In this document: positions 1 to 8,045 of the stretch, piece after piece
Layout: every line of letters starts with the position of its first letter
How positions within the stretch are numbered: the stretch's first letter is position 1
Assembly: GCA_936931335.1 (NCBI GenBank)
Contig: CAKZIH010000184.1
Coordinates: 1-31,468, forward strand
Length of the DNA stretch: 31,468 nucleotides
From: an uncultured Nostocoides sp.
GTDB taxonomy: Bacteria > Actinomycetota > Actinomycetes > Actinomycetales > Dermatophilaceae
Direction: 5' to 3'
Program-made: the position numbers and the translations under genes
The notes under the pieces: model-generated
What the model saw: the letters and a program-made list of their open reading frames with translations, nothing else
Database searches by the model: none
What the model was told of the DNA's origin: nothing

Positions 1-2
1 AG

Positions 3-221
3 GCGATGACCGGGCTCAAGCGGGTATGCGGTGACTTGCGCTTCCTGGGCAGCTATCCGCGCGCGGATCGCTCCCGCGCGGTGGTGGCCCCGCACAATGC
101 GGACGCGGACTTCCGCGCCGCCGCCGACTGGCTCGCGGGACTGCGCGCGCTGACCGGGACGCCACCCCCGGATCCCAGGCCCGGATTAACGGACCCCGGA
201 TTGACAGACCCGCTTAGGTAA
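3..221 (+). CDS. pheA: Prephenate dehydratase, C-terminal end (5'-incomplete)
   Basis: Only the last 72 codons of this gene lie in the window; the frame is open to the left edge. The residues around LRFLGSYPRAD followed by an AADWLAGLRAL helix match the end of the ACT regulatory domain and C-terminal tail of actinobacterial prephenate dehydratases (the Mycobacterium protein has CADVRYLGSWP then ASRWLARLRAG). The enzyme converts prephenate to phenylpyruvate in phenylalanine synthesis in the cytosol, with the ACT domain giving Phe feedback control. The tail ends in a duplicated GLTDP sequence encoded by a 15-bp tandem repeat. The TAA stop (219-221) lies inside the iron box of the next operon. 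Family assignment is confident from the tail; the catalytic part is not visible. Confidence 0.85.
   Translation, partial: AMTGLKRVCGDLRFLGSYPRADRSRAVVAPHNADADFRAAADWLAGLRALTGTPPPDPRPGLTDPGLTDPLR
180..209. repeat. 15-bp imperfect tandem duplication in the pheA tail
   Basis: CCCGGATTAACGGAC (180-194) is followed directly by CCCGGATTGACAGAC (195-209), 13 of 15 positions identical. It encodes GLTDP twice in the PheA tail. The two differences create a TTGACA (201-206) upstream of the efe iron box; its distance to the best -10 (235-240) is too long for a classical promoter, so its role is unclear. Confidence 0.8.
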
Positions 222-232
222 GGCTTACCTTT
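214..232 (+). promoter_or_regulatory. IdeR/DtxR-type iron box in front of efeUOB
   Basis: TTAGGTAAGGCTTACCTTT matches the known 19-bp IdeR/DtxR consensus (TTAGGTTAGGCTAACCTAA) at 15 positions and contains a perfect 7-bp inverted repeat, AGGTAAG / CTTACCT, around a central G at 223. It overlaps the pheA stop codon and ends just before a -10-like TATACC (235-240), so a bound repressor would block polymerase. The operon downstream is an iron importer, which is the expected target. The site is seen directly; repression by an IdeR-like protein under iron sufficiency is inferred from the family. Confidence 0.85.
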
Positions 233-274
233 GCTATACCCCGGGTGTCCGCCCGGGCGTGAAGGGAGTCGGTC

Positions 275-1129
275 ATGCTGGTCAGCAATGCGCTGGTCGG
301 GCTGCGTGAGGGGCTGGAAGCCTCCCTCGTCGTGGTCATCCTCATTGCCTTCCTGGTCAAGACTGACCGGCGCTGGGCGCTGCCCTGGGTGTGGGCAGGA
401 GTCGGCACCGCGGTGCTGCTCTCGGCCGGCCTCGCGGGCTTCCTCACCTTCGGCACCCGCAGCCTCTCCTTCGAAACCCAGGAGTTGATCGGCGGGAGCG
501 CCTCGATCCTCGCCGTGGCCTTCGTGACCGGCATGGTCTTCTGGATGCGGACCGCGGCGCGCACCATCTCCGGTGATCTCAAGGGTCGGATGGATCAGGC
601 GCTCTCGGCCGGTGGATTCTGGGTCGCCCTGGTCAGCTTCCTCGGCGTGGGCCGGGAGGGCCTGGAGACGGCGATCTTCTTCTACGCCACCGCGCAGGCC
701 GCCGGCTCCGGCACCAGCGCCCCGCTCTTCGGCTGGGTGCTGGGCATCCTCGGCGCCATTGTCCTCGGCGTGCTGCTGTACCGCGGCGCGATCACCATCA
801 ACCTGGGTAAATTCTTCCGCTACACCGGGATCTTCCTCATCTTCGTCGCGGCCGGCATCCTCGCCTATGGCATCCACGACCTGCAGGAAGCCAACTTCCT
901 TCCGGGCCTGAACTCGCTCGCCTTCGATGTCAGCAATGTCATCGCGCCGGGCGGCTGGCTGGCCACCCTGCTCAAGGGCTTCTTCAACTTCACCCCGGCC
1001 ACCACCTGGTTGCAGGCCATCGCCTGGACCGCGTATGTGGGCATCGTGCTGCCGCTCTTCTTGCGTCCGGTGCGGGTGGCCGCCCGCCCCGCCGCGCGCG
1101 TGGGTGCCCCGGCCCCCGCGGCCCGCTGA
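275..1129 (+). CDS. efeU: Iron permease of the EfeU/FTR1 family
   Basis: Integral membrane permease of 284 residues that moves ferric iron across the cytoplasmic membrane as part of EfeUOB. Both signature REGLE motifs of the Ftr1 family are present: R11-E15 in the first membrane helix and R127-E131 in the fourth, and the protein has about seven hydrophobic helices, the usual family topology. The ATG at 275 is preceded by a good ribosome site (GAAGGGAG, 261-268). It is the first gene after the iron box, followed 55 bp later by efeO and then efeB, so the three are almost certainly one iron-repressed operon. The C-terminus ends in an Ala/Pro/Arg-rich cytoplasmic tail. No damage seen. Confidence 0.95.
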   Translation: MLVSNALVGLREGLEASLVVVILIAFLVKTDRRWALPWVWAGVGTAVLLSAGLAGFLTFGTRSLSFETQELIGGSASILAVAFVTGMVFWMRTAARTISGDLKGRMDQALSAGGFWVALVSFLGVGREGLETAIFFYATAQAAGSGTSAPLFGWVLGILGAIVLGVLLYRGAITINLGKFFRYTGIFLIFVAAGILAYGIHDLQEANFLPGLNSLAFDVSNVIAPGGWLATLLKGFFNFTPATTWLQAIAWTAYVGIVLPLFLRPVRVAARPAARVGAPAPAAR

Positions 1130-1132
1130 TCA

Positions 1133-1160
1133 CCACAACCCCTAGCCCACAACCTCTAGC
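1133..1160. repeat. 14-bp direct repeat in the efeU-efeO gap
   Basis: CCACAACCCCTAGC (1133-1146) is followed immediately by CCACAACCTCTAGC (1147-1160), 13 of 14 identical. It fills most of the 55-bp gap between efeU and efeO, upstream of the efeO ribosome site (AGGAG, 1171-1175). It shows no hairpin; function unknown. Confidence 0.75.
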
Positions 1161-1184
1161 CACTACGCCCAGGAGCCCCGTCTC

Positions 1185-2345
1185 ATGTCTGCCGTTCGTC
1201 TTGCCCGCCTGCTCGTCGCCGCCGCGGGCGTGCTCGCCCTGGGCGCCTGCGGTAGTAACTCCGATGGCAGCACGAACTCGGCATCCGGGTCGGCGTCTTC
1301 GGCCGGTGGCCCGATCGCGGTCACCGCGACCGACACCGAATGCACAGTGGCCGCCTCCACCGCCGCCGCCGGGACCATCACCTTCAAGGTGACCAACCAG
1401 GGCAGCAAGATCAATGAGTTCTACGTCTACGCCGAGGGCGACCGGATCGTCGGCGAGGTGGAGAACATCACCCCCGGACTGAGCCGCGAGTTCCATGTCG
1501 AGGTCACCGAACCGGGCACCTACCAGACCGCCTGCAAGCCGGGGATGGTCGGCGACGGCATCCGTGCGCTGTTCACGGTCACCGGCGAGGCACCGGCGCC
1601 TAAGACCGACGACGAGGACCTGAAGGCCGCCACCACGGGTTACCAGCGGTATGTGGCGAGCCAGGCCGACGCCTTCCTCGCCAACACCACCGAGTTCGTC
1701 AAGCTGGTCAAGGCGGGCGAGGTGGAGCAGGCCAAGGCGCTCTATCCGGTCGCGCGCAGCTACTGGGAGCGGATCGAGCCGGTGGCGGAGTCCTTCGGCG
1801 ACCTGGACCCCAAGATCGACGGCCGCGAGGACGTGATCGAGGAGGGTATGAAGTTCACCGGCTACCACCGCCTCGAAAAGGATCTGTGGAAGGACGGCCT
1901 GCAGCAGGACAGCTCGGCCATCGCCGACCAGTTGCTCGCCGATGTCACCGAGCTGGTGACCAAGGCCAAGCAGGTCGAGCTCAACCCGCTGCAGCTGGCC
2001 AATGGCTCCAAGGCACTGCTCGACGAGATCGCGACCGGCAAGGTCACCGGCGAGGAAGAGCGCTACAGCCACACCGACCTGTGGGACTTCGAGGCCAACT
2101 TCGAGGGCAGCAAGCAGGCCATCGCCGAGCTGCGGCCCTTCCTGGAAAAGAAGGACCCCGAGCTGGTCGCCAAGATCGACAGCACCGGCAAGGCCCTCGG
2201 CGACCTGCTGGAGAGCCACCGGGACGGCGACGGCTTCGTCCTTTACCCGGAGCTGTCCAAGGACGACATCAAGAAGCTCACCGAAGCGTTGGATGCGTTC
2301 TCGGAGAACGTCGCTCAGGTGGCCGGTGTCGTTGCCGGCAAGTGA
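1185..2345 (+). CDS. efeO: EfeO: iron-uptake lipoprotein (cupredoxin + M75 imelysin-type domain)
   Basis: Extracytoplasmic component of 386 residues that is thought to bind iron and hand it to EfeU. The N-terminus is a lipoprotein signal with lipobox LGAC (Cys22). A Ser/Gly/Ala-rich linker leads to a cupredoxin-like EfeO domain (about 45-130), with Cys residues near its start (TECTV) and end (QTACKPGM). The rest is the M75/imelysin-like helical domain with the HxxE metal motif H228-R-L-E231. Start ATG has AGGAG nine bases upstream. It lies between efeU and efeB; the efeB reading frame starts inside its last codons. Length and domain order match full-length EfeO of actinobacteria. Confidence 0.95.
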   Translation: MSAVRLARLLVAAAGVLALGACGSNSDGSTNSASGSASSAGGPIAVTATDTECTVAASTAAAGTITFKVTNQGSKINEFYVYAEGDRIVGEVENITPGLSREFHVEVTEPGTYQTACKPGMVGDGIRALFTVTGEAPAPKTDDEDLKAATTGYQRYVASQADAFLANTTEFVKLVKAGEVEQAKALYPVARSYWERIEPVAESFGDLDPKIDGREDVIEEGMKFTGYHRLEKDLWKDGLQQDSSAIADQLLADVTELVTKAKQVELNPLQLANGSKALLDEIATGKVTGEEERYSHTDLWDFEANFEGSKQAIAELRPFLEKKDPELVAKIDSTGKALGDLLESHRDGDGFVLYPELSKDDIKKLTEALDAFSENVAQVAGVVAGK

Positions 2346-3693
2346 ACCCAGGCCTGCGGAGAGCGGGCTGAGCACGGAATCCGGCGCGCACGCGCCGCAG
2401 CCAACCCGCGCCGGCACCAGTCGGCGCGGGTTGGTCGGTGCCGGTGCGGGGTTGGCGGCCGGGCTGGTGGCCGGTGCCGGAGCGACCTATGCCGCCACTC
2501 GGCCCTCGTCGGACGGCTCCGAGACACCCAAGGCTGCGGCCAGTTCCGGTGATGCCAACGCGCCGCAGGGTCAGGTGCCCTTCCGCGGCACCCACCAAGC
2601 AGGGATCATCACCGCCGCCCAGGACCACCTGCACTTCGCGGCCCTGGATGTCACCACCGACGATCCGCAGGCATTGCGGGACCTGCTCACCGTGTGGACC
2701 CGGGCCGCCGAACGGATGACGTATGGCGCGGAGGCCACCCCCGGCGGGACCGTCGGCGGCGGCCCCTACAAGGTGCCCACCGACACCGGCGAGGCCCTGG
2801 ACCTGCCCCCGGCCAATCTCACTATCACCATCGGCTACGGCCCGTCGCTCTTCAAGCGTTTCGGGCTGGCGGGACGCAAACCCGATGCGCTGCGGCCGCT
2901 GCCCGGGTTCCGCTTCGATGACCTGAATCCGGCCACCTGCGACGGCGATATCGCCATTCAGGCATGCGCCGACGACCCCCAGGTGGCCGTGCACGCCGTC
3001 CGCAACCTGGTGCGGCTCGGCTTCGGGGTGGTGGCGGTGCGGTGGAGTCAATTGGGGTTCGGGCGGACCTCCGCGACCACCACCACCCAGTCCACCCCGC
3101 GCAACCTCTTCGGCTTCAAGGACGGCACCAACAACCTCAAGGCCGAGAACACCGCCGACTTGGACGAGCACGTATGGGTGCCCGCCACCGACGCCGATGC
3201 CGCGGGTTCCTGGGTGGCCGGCGGCACCTATCTGGTCACTCGCCGCATTCGGATGCATATCGAGGTCTGGGACCGCAGCCATCTGCAGGACCAGCAGGAC
3301 ACCATCGGCCGCGGCAAGCTGGCCGGTGAACCGCTCGGTCAGAAGGCCGAATTCGATCGGATCGACTTCTCTGCCAAGGGGATCGACGGTCAGCCTGCCA
3401 TCCCGATGCGCTCACACATCCGGCTCGCGCATGCGGACAACCTCGGCGGGATCCGCATTCTGCGCCGCGGATACAACTTCACCGACGGCACCGACGGCCA
3501 GGGCCATCTCAACGCCGGCTTGTTCTTCATCGCCTTTATGCGCGATCCGCAGACCCACTTCGTGCCGATGCAGCGCGAGCTGTCCAAGAGCGACCTGCTC
3601 AACGAATACATCGAGCACACCGGGTCCGCGGTCTTCGTCTGCCCGCCCGGGCTGGCCGACGGACAGGACTGGGGCGCACAGCTTTTCGGCTGA
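2332..3693 (+). CDS. efeB: EfeB: Tat-exported DyP-type haem peroxidase
   Basis: Haem protein of about 453 residues that completes the EfeUOB system, proposed to oxidise ferrous iron (or work on haem) outside the membrane. A twin-arginine signal (TSRRGLVGAGAG followed by a hydrophobic stretch) directs export of the folded protein. The DyP hallmark GxxDG occurs as GFKDG with Asp264; His362 in the SHIRLAH segment is the likely proximal haem ligand, followed by the conserved ILRRGYNF. The start is uncertain: I chose TTG 2332 because AGGTGG (2317-2322) sits nine bases upstream; GTG 2326 and CTG 2368 are in-frame alternatives. With TTG it overlaps efeO by 14 nt, implying translational coupling. The GTG at 2342 is out of frame. 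Confidence 0.92.
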   Translation: MPASEPRPAESGLSTESGAHAPQPTRAGTSRRGLVGAGAGLAAGLVAGAGATYAATRPSSDGSETPKAAASSGDANAPQGQVPFRGTHQAGIITAAQDHLHFAALDVTTDDPQALRDLLTVWTRAAERMTYGAEATPGGTVGGGPYKVPTDTGEALDLPPANLTITIGYGPSLFKRFGLAGRKPDALRPLPGFRFDDLNPATCDGDIAIQACADDPQVAVHAVRNLVRLGFGVVAVRWSQLGFGRTSATTTTQSTPRNLFGFKDGTNNLKAENTADLDEHVWVPATDADAAGSWVAGGTYLVTRRIRMHIEVWDRSHLQDQQDTIGRGKLAGEPLGQKAEFDRIDFSAKGIDGQPAIPMRSHIRLAHADNLGGIRILRRGYNFTDGTDGQGHLNAGLFFIAFMRDPQTHFVPMQRELSKSDLLNEYIEHTGSAVFVCPPGLADGQDWGAQLFG

Positions 3694-3765
3694 TCAGTTG
3701 GTTCCGGTCGACAAAGCGCTTTCGGTCGACACGGCGCCGCCGGTTGACCAGGGGCCGCTGGATGA

Positions 3766-4785
3766 TCAGGCGGAGAGCCGGTCCTCGTCCTGGGCCGCCA
3801 CCCACGCGTCGACCTCGGCCCAGCGCTGCTCGAGCCAGGCCTCGATCGCGGCGGGATCCCGGGGGACCTGAGCCGCGGCATACGTCCTGGTGTGCACCAA
3901 GAAGGGGCGCCGGAAGGGGATCGTCTCGTAGATCGCACGCGGTCCGGTGAGCATGCCGAAGCCAGCATGGGCGACGATCATCACGTCCGCGTCCGGGCGT
4001 TCGGTGAGGGTGGCCACCACGCCCCGGGGTTTGGGCGGCAGGACGTGCCGCAGGCGTTCGGCCTGTCGCAGCCGGGCCCACCGGCCCGCCGCGCGGAGCT
4101 GCTCGATGAGCTGTCGGCGTCGGTGCGGCGTCCAGTTCTGGCCCTCCGGGAAGAGGAGCAGCGCATCGTCCTCGTCCAGGGATGCGGCCAGACCGCGCAC
4201 CCGGCCCACCCGGTCTTCACCCGCACCGGTGCGCGAGGGCACGAAGGAGGACCCGAGCCGGGTGAGGATCAAGTCGATGCCCGGATCCCAGCGCAGCGCC
4301 GCGGCCAATACGATGCGCGGCAGGCGCCCGCCGGTGTGATAGAACAGCCAGGCCACGGCCACCGAATCCGCCGGTCCGGCATGGCGCGAGAGCGCGATGA
4401 GCGGTGCCTCCGGGTCACCCAGGTCCATCGGCGCATCGAGCACCACCTCGAAGCCAACTCACTTGCGCCCCAACCGGATTGCCGTGTCCAGGACGTTGAG
4501 CATGAGGACCTCGTGATCCTCGATCCAGGTGTCCGAGGTGCCCCGCGGATCGGCCAGCCACAGCCGCCAGCAGCCCAAGAGCAGTTGCAGATCCAGCCAG
4601 ACCAGCACCAGCAGCAGCCCGGTGGCCCGGAAAAGCCGGGCCCGCCGATCGACCAGGGAGAGCAGCGCGCCGACGCAGAGCACCGGCAGCGCGACCACCG
4701 TGACCCCCGCCGCCACCAGCGGCCAGATCACCCGCAACACCCGGGCGAGCAGCGCCGGTGGGGCCGGTATGCCGCTCATCCCCAT
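3766..4785 (-). pseudogene. PlsC-type acyltransferase interrupted by an in-frame TGA
   Basis: Read through one stop, this is a 339-codon membrane acyltransferase. The first half (from ATG 4785, with GGGAGG nine bases upstream) has two hydrophobic helices and ends LDTAIRLGRK followed by TGA at 4461-4459. The same frame continues without a gap as VGFEVVLDAPMDLG and contains the acyltransferase motif HxxxxD (RHAGPADS) and the FPEG substrate motif (LLLFPEG). The family transfers acyl groups to lysophospholipids or glycerol-phosphates. Because no frame change is needed and TGG to TGA is one base, a nonsense mutation is the simplest reading. The second half could in theory restart at GTG 4446 but would lack the membrane anchor. 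It lies 22 nt after the patatin remnant, in what was probably a two-gene lipid operon. Confidence 0.8.
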
Positions 4786-4807
4786 CGCTGCTGCCCTCCC
4801 GCCCGGC

Positions 4808-5397
4808 TCACTGGTCCGCCAGATAGCTCGCGGCCGCGGCATAGGCGGTCTCGATCCGTTCGATTACCCGGCGGCTGCGCGCCTGCCCCAGCGAGACCGT
4901 GGGCGAGGCGCTTGCCCCGACGGAAGCACGTGCAGCGCAACGGATTCCGGCACATTGGCGATCTCCTCGACATACCGGTGGCGGCGGGAGATCTCGAAGG
5001 CGACGGCGGCGACTTCCCAGGGCGCGCGCGGGACGCGCAGCGCCTGCTCGACCCGGCCGACCTGCAGCACATAGATCTGACTCGCCCCCAGCTCCATCGC
5101 CCGCCCGACCGGTATGGAGTGCACCAGCCCCCCGTCGAGATAGTGGTGCTCACCGATGCGCACCGGCGGGAAGAGTCCCGGCACCGAGCACGAGGCCAGC
5201 ACCGCAGGCGCGATCGGGCCTTCGGAGAACCACACCGCCCGACTGTCCTCGATGCAGGCGGCCACGCACTGATAGGGCACCCGCAGTTCGTCGAACTCGG
5301 TGACCGGCAGATAGCGGTCGATCACGGTATGCAGCGGGGCGTGCGTCAGCAGGTGCGTGGGATGCCGGGCGATCTTCGCGGCCTTGCGCACCGGAGA
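4808..5397 (-). pseudogene. Patatin-like phospholipase remnant (5' deleted, frameshifted)
   Basis: The readable protein covers only the middle and C-terminal part of a patatin-like lipase: the LASCSVPGLFPPVRIG core and YLDGG with the catalytic Asp. The N-terminal glycine loop and the GxSxG serine motif, roughly the first 100 residues, are absent: an in-frame TAG lies at 5400-5398 and the intact TfoX gene begins its 3' end 16 bases beyond. No ribosome site precedes the first GTG (5391). Near the 3' end, at a four-G run (4918-4915 on this strand), the frame switches to a premature stop at 4864; one added base restores a typical patatin C-terminus (RRVIERIETAYAAAASYLAD, stop at 4808). Two independent lesions make this a dead gene unless the second is a sequencing error. 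Confidence 0.82.
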
Positions 5398-5415
5398 CTA
5401 GGCCGCAGCTCCGCC

Positions 5416-5778
5416 TCAGCGCGGGGTGGCGGACAGGATGGTGTTGTAGCGCAGCGCTTCGGCGACCCATTCGGCCAAAGCGCTCTCGTCCGTCAGCGCG
5501 GCCTCGTCCGCCAACGCGTCGGCGCCCACCCGCAGCCAACTGGGCCCCATCGAGCGCCCGGCGCCCATTTCCGCCTGCCGCGCCCCGGGTCGGGTGACGA
5601 GTTCGTCATGGCGTTCTGGGTCGACCCGCACCAGCATGCCGCCGTCCTTGGCGGCGCCGACGAGCAGCGAGCCATCGACCATCACGGCGCGCACGCCGAA
5701 CATCGACTTCTCCTCGACTTCGGCATCCGGCGGGAGCAAGGAGCGCACCCGGTCGACCAAGTCCTGCTGCACGCTCAT
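5416..5778 (-). CDS. TfoX N-terminal domain protein
   Basis: Small cytoplasmic protein of 120 residues formed by a single TfoX-N domain: the pattern EEKSMFGVRAVMVDGSLLVGAAKDGGMLVRVD is characteristic. The domain is named after the Haemophilus competence regulator TfoX/Sxy, but in actinobacteria these short single-domain proteins have no proven role in competence and the function is unknown. Start ATG 5778 has AGGAAG six bases upstream. It is divergent from zwf across 126 bp and appears intact, although the lipid genes directly downstream are decayed. Confidence 0.85.
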   Translation of the reverse strand: MSVQQDLVDRVRSLLPPDAEVEEKSMFGVRAVMVDGSLLVGAAKDGGMLVRVDPERHDELVTRPGARQAEMGAGRSMGPSWLRVGADALADEAALTDESALAEWVAEALRYNTILSATPR

Positions 5779-5904
5779 CCGCGGCTTCCTCCCGTTGCTG
5801 GTGCGCCTAAGCGATACGGACGCTAGCAATCCGGCGCGGGGCCGTGCACGAAATGAGAAGCCAACGATGTGGCGAGATGGCCCAACACCCGCAAGGATCG
5901 CGGT

Positions 5905-7332
5905 ATGGCTGCTCCGCTCACCGTCATCCTCTTCGGCGCCACCGGCGACCTCGCCAAGCGCAAACTCATCCCCGGGCTGCTGCATCTCTTCCAGGCCCGG
6001 CTCCTCGACGACATGCGCATCGTCGGCACCGCCCTTGACGAGCTTAGCGTGGACGAGTTCCGGGACATCGCCCTGACCGCCATCCGCGAGTTCAGCACCC
6101 GCGTGCTGCACGACGAGGACTGGAACGAATTCGCCCAGCGGCTGGACTATGTCCCGCTCGCAGCCGGGCCGCAGGCGCTGCGGGAGGCCGTGCTGCGCGC
6201 GGAAACCCTGCTCCCCGGTGAGCACGAACTGCGCCTGCACTATCTGTCCGTGCCGCCCAAGGCCGCGCTGGCCGCGGTGCACACCATCGCCGAGGCCGGG
6301 CTGGTCGAGGACAGCCGGATCATCATGGAGAAGCCCTTCGGGACCGACTTCGCCTCCGCAGTCAAGCTCAATGCGCAGCTGCACGAGGTCTTCGACGACT
6401 CCCAGATCTTCCGGATCGACCACTTCCTGGGCAAGGAGGCGGCGCAAAATATCCTCGCCTTCCGCTTCGCCAATGGTCTCTTCGAGCCGATCTGGCACCG
6501 CAACAACATCGATCACGTCCAGATCGATGTCCCCGAGACCCTCGGCCTGACCCAGCGCGGCGACTTCTATGAGAACACCGGCGCCTACAAGGACATGGTG
6601 GTCACCCACCTCTTCCAGGTGCTCGCGTTCACCGCGATGGAGCCGCCGACCGCCCTGGAGCCCGCGGCCATCAACCGCGAGAAGAACAAGGTCTTCCGCT
6701 CCATGCTCCCCATCGAGCCGGCCAATGTTGTGCGCGGCCAGTATGTCGGCTACCGCCAAGAGCCGGGCGTGGACCGCGACTCCGAGACCGAGACCTTCAT
6801 CGCGCTCAAGTGCTATATCGACAACTGGCGCTGGGCCGGGGTCCCCTTCTTCCTGCGCACCGGCAAGCGAATGGCCGAGGGCGCGCGCATCATCTCCATC
6901 GCCTTCAAGGAGCCCCCGCGCTCGATGTTCCCGGCCGGCTCCGGGATCGGCGACCACGGCCCCGACCACCTGACCTTCGACCTGTCCGATCAGCCGCGAA
7001 TGTCGTTGTCCTTCTATGGCAAACGCCCCGGCCCGGGCTATCGCCTGGACAAGCTGTCGATGCAGTTCTCGATGAAGGAGACCTCTTGGTCGGGATCGAT
7101 CCTGGAGGCCTACGAGCGGCTCATCTATGACGCGGCGCGCGGTGATAGCACCCTCTTTGCCTCGGCTCAGGGGATTGAGCGACTCTGGGAGATCAGCCAG
7201 CCGCTGCTCGACAATCCGCCGATCGTGCGCCCCTACGACCAGGGCTCCTGGGGTCCGAACCAGATCCACCAGCTCATCTCGCCGTTCGGCTGGCGTTTGC
7301 CCTTCGAGCGCAAGTGGCGCGAGCCGAGCTGA
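5905..7332 (+). CDS. zwf: Glucose-6-phosphate 1-dehydrogenase
   Basis: Oxidises glucose-6-phosphate to 6-phosphogluconolactone with NADP, the entry step of the oxidative pentose phosphate pathway. The Rossmann signature GATGDLAKRKL is at residues 11-21 and the active-site motif RIDHFLGKE at 170-178, with the catalytic His173 pair and Lys177. The 475-residue length is normal. I chose ATG 5905 because AAGGA (5893-5897) is well spaced and the protein then begins, as is usual, about ten residues before GATGDL; an in-frame GTG at 5869 would add 12 residues without a better ribosome site. It is isolated from other pentose pathway genes here (no tal, tkt, opcA or pgl nearby). Its stop overlaps the next ATG. 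Confidence 0.97.
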   Translation: MAAPLTVILFGATGDLAKRKLIPGLLHLFQARLLDDMRIVGTALDELSVDEFRDIALTAIREFSTRVLHDEDWNEFAQRLDYVPLAAGPQALREAVLRAETLLPGEHELRLHYLSVPPKAALAAVHTIAEAGLVEDSRIIMEKPFGTDFASAVKLNAQLHEVFDDSQIFRIDHFLGKEAAQNILAFRFANGLFEPIWHRNNIDHVQIDVPETLGLTQRGDFYENTGAYKDMVVTHLFQVLAFTAMEPPTALEPAAINREKNKVFRSMLPIEPANVVRGQYVGYRQEPGVDRDSETETFIALKCYIDNWRWAGVPFFLRTGKRMAEGARIISIAFKEPPRSMFPAGSGIGDHGPDHLTFDLSDQPRMSLSFYGKRPGPGYRLDKLSMQFSMKETSWSGSILEAYERLIYDAARGDSTLFASAQGIERLWEISQPLLDNPPIVRPYDQGSWGPNQIHQLISPFGWRLPFERKWREPS

Positions 7333-8045
7333 TGGGCCGCCGCCCGGATCCGAGGCCCCAGTTCTTGGCTGAAGCTCAGTCCGAGTTGAGTGTCCACGAC
7401 CGTCTCGTCGTGAATGAGGTGTCCGTTGCTATCGATGGGCACCCCATCCTCGCCCCCACGTCTTTTTGTGTCGACCCAGGCAAGGTGACGGCGGTCGTCG
7501 GCCCATCGGGCTCGGGCAAGAGCACACTTCTCGACTGCCTCATGGCCTGGCAGACGCCCACCACCGGGGAAATTCGCCTGGGCGACACGCTCGTTTCGGG
7601 ACTTAAAGAGCCGCGCTCGTCAGATTTCCGACGTACTGATTGCGGTGTCGTCATGCAGGAGGCCCTCCTGCTCGAGGAATTGTCGGTCCGGGACAACGTC
7701 TCTCTCGTCATGCGGTTTAAGGGATTACCACCCGATGCGAGCGCCATGCGTGCCGATGCCGCCTTGGCCGCCGTCGGTCTAGCGGACTTTGGCACGGCGC
7801 AGGTCGGACGCTTGTCCGGCGGCGAGGCCCAGCGCGTCGCCATCGCGCGCGCGACATCGTCACCAGTTCGGTTGATGATCGCCGACGAGCCGACCGCGGC
7901 GCTCGATCGGGCGAATGCCACCCGAGTGGCCTCCCTGCTGATCGAGCGTGCCCGCAGCCTCGGCGTCCCACTGGTCCTCGCCACTCATGACACGCGCGTC
8001 GCCGAGGCGTGCGACGCAATTGTCGACCTCGGTAGCGCGGCATGA
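7332..8045 (+). CDS. ABC transporter ATP-binding protein (MacB/LolD-like exporter type)
   Basis: Cytoplasmic ATPase of about 237 residues that should power the permease encoded next. All ABC motifs are visible: Walker A GPSGSGKST (about 57-65), Q-loop VVMQE, signature LSGGEAQRVAIARA, Walker B LMIADEPT, and H-loop LATHD. The sequence resembles the MacB/LolD/FtsE class that pairs with FtsX-like permeases. The ATG at 7332 overlaps the zwf stop (TGATG) and is my choice; a later in-frame TTG 7386 or GTG 7410 cannot be excluded because the first 25 residues look unstructured. Codon use is less GC-biased than in zwf, suggesting later acquisition. Substrate unknown. Confidence 0.9.
   Translation: MGRRPDPRPQFLAEAQSELSVHDRLVVNEVSVAIDGHPILAPTSFCVDPGKVTAVVGPSGSGKSTLLDCLMAWQTPTTGEIRLGDTLVSGLKEPRSSDFRRTDCGVVMQEALLLEELSVRDNVSLVMRFKGLPPDASAMRADAALAAVGLADFGTAQVGRLSGGEAQRVAIARATSSPVRLMIADEPTAALDRANATRVASLLIERARSLGVPLVLATHDTRVAEACDAIVDLGSAA

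Noticed and set aside
53..877. Long open frame opposite efeU (274 codons) and similar long antisense frames at 990-2417, 2278-3282 and 10295-10836
   Set aside because: They are by-products of high GC in the third codon position of the true genes; their translations are Gly/Arg/Asp/His-rich without any family motif.
3714..3723. AAAGCGCTTT palindrome between efeB and the acyltransferase as a regulator site
   Set aside because: A single 10-bp self-complementary word between two convergent genes, with no promoter around it, is too little to call.
4459..4461. Selenocysteine at the in-frame TGA of the acyltransferase
   Set aside because: The position is not in an active-site motif, no obvious downstream SECIS-like hairpin is seen, and no Sec machinery gene is in the window; a nonsense mutation is simpler.
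3892..5826. 644-codon plus-strand frame across the acyltransferase-patatin region
   Set aside because: Translation is low-complexity, rich in Arg, His, Gln and Pro, with no family features, while the minus strand carries clear acyltransferase, patatin and TfoX motifs.
5779..7269. Extension of the TfoX frame across zwf on the minus strand
   Set aside because: The extension is antisense to zwf; the ATG at 5778 with a ribosome site gives the complete TfoX-N domain.
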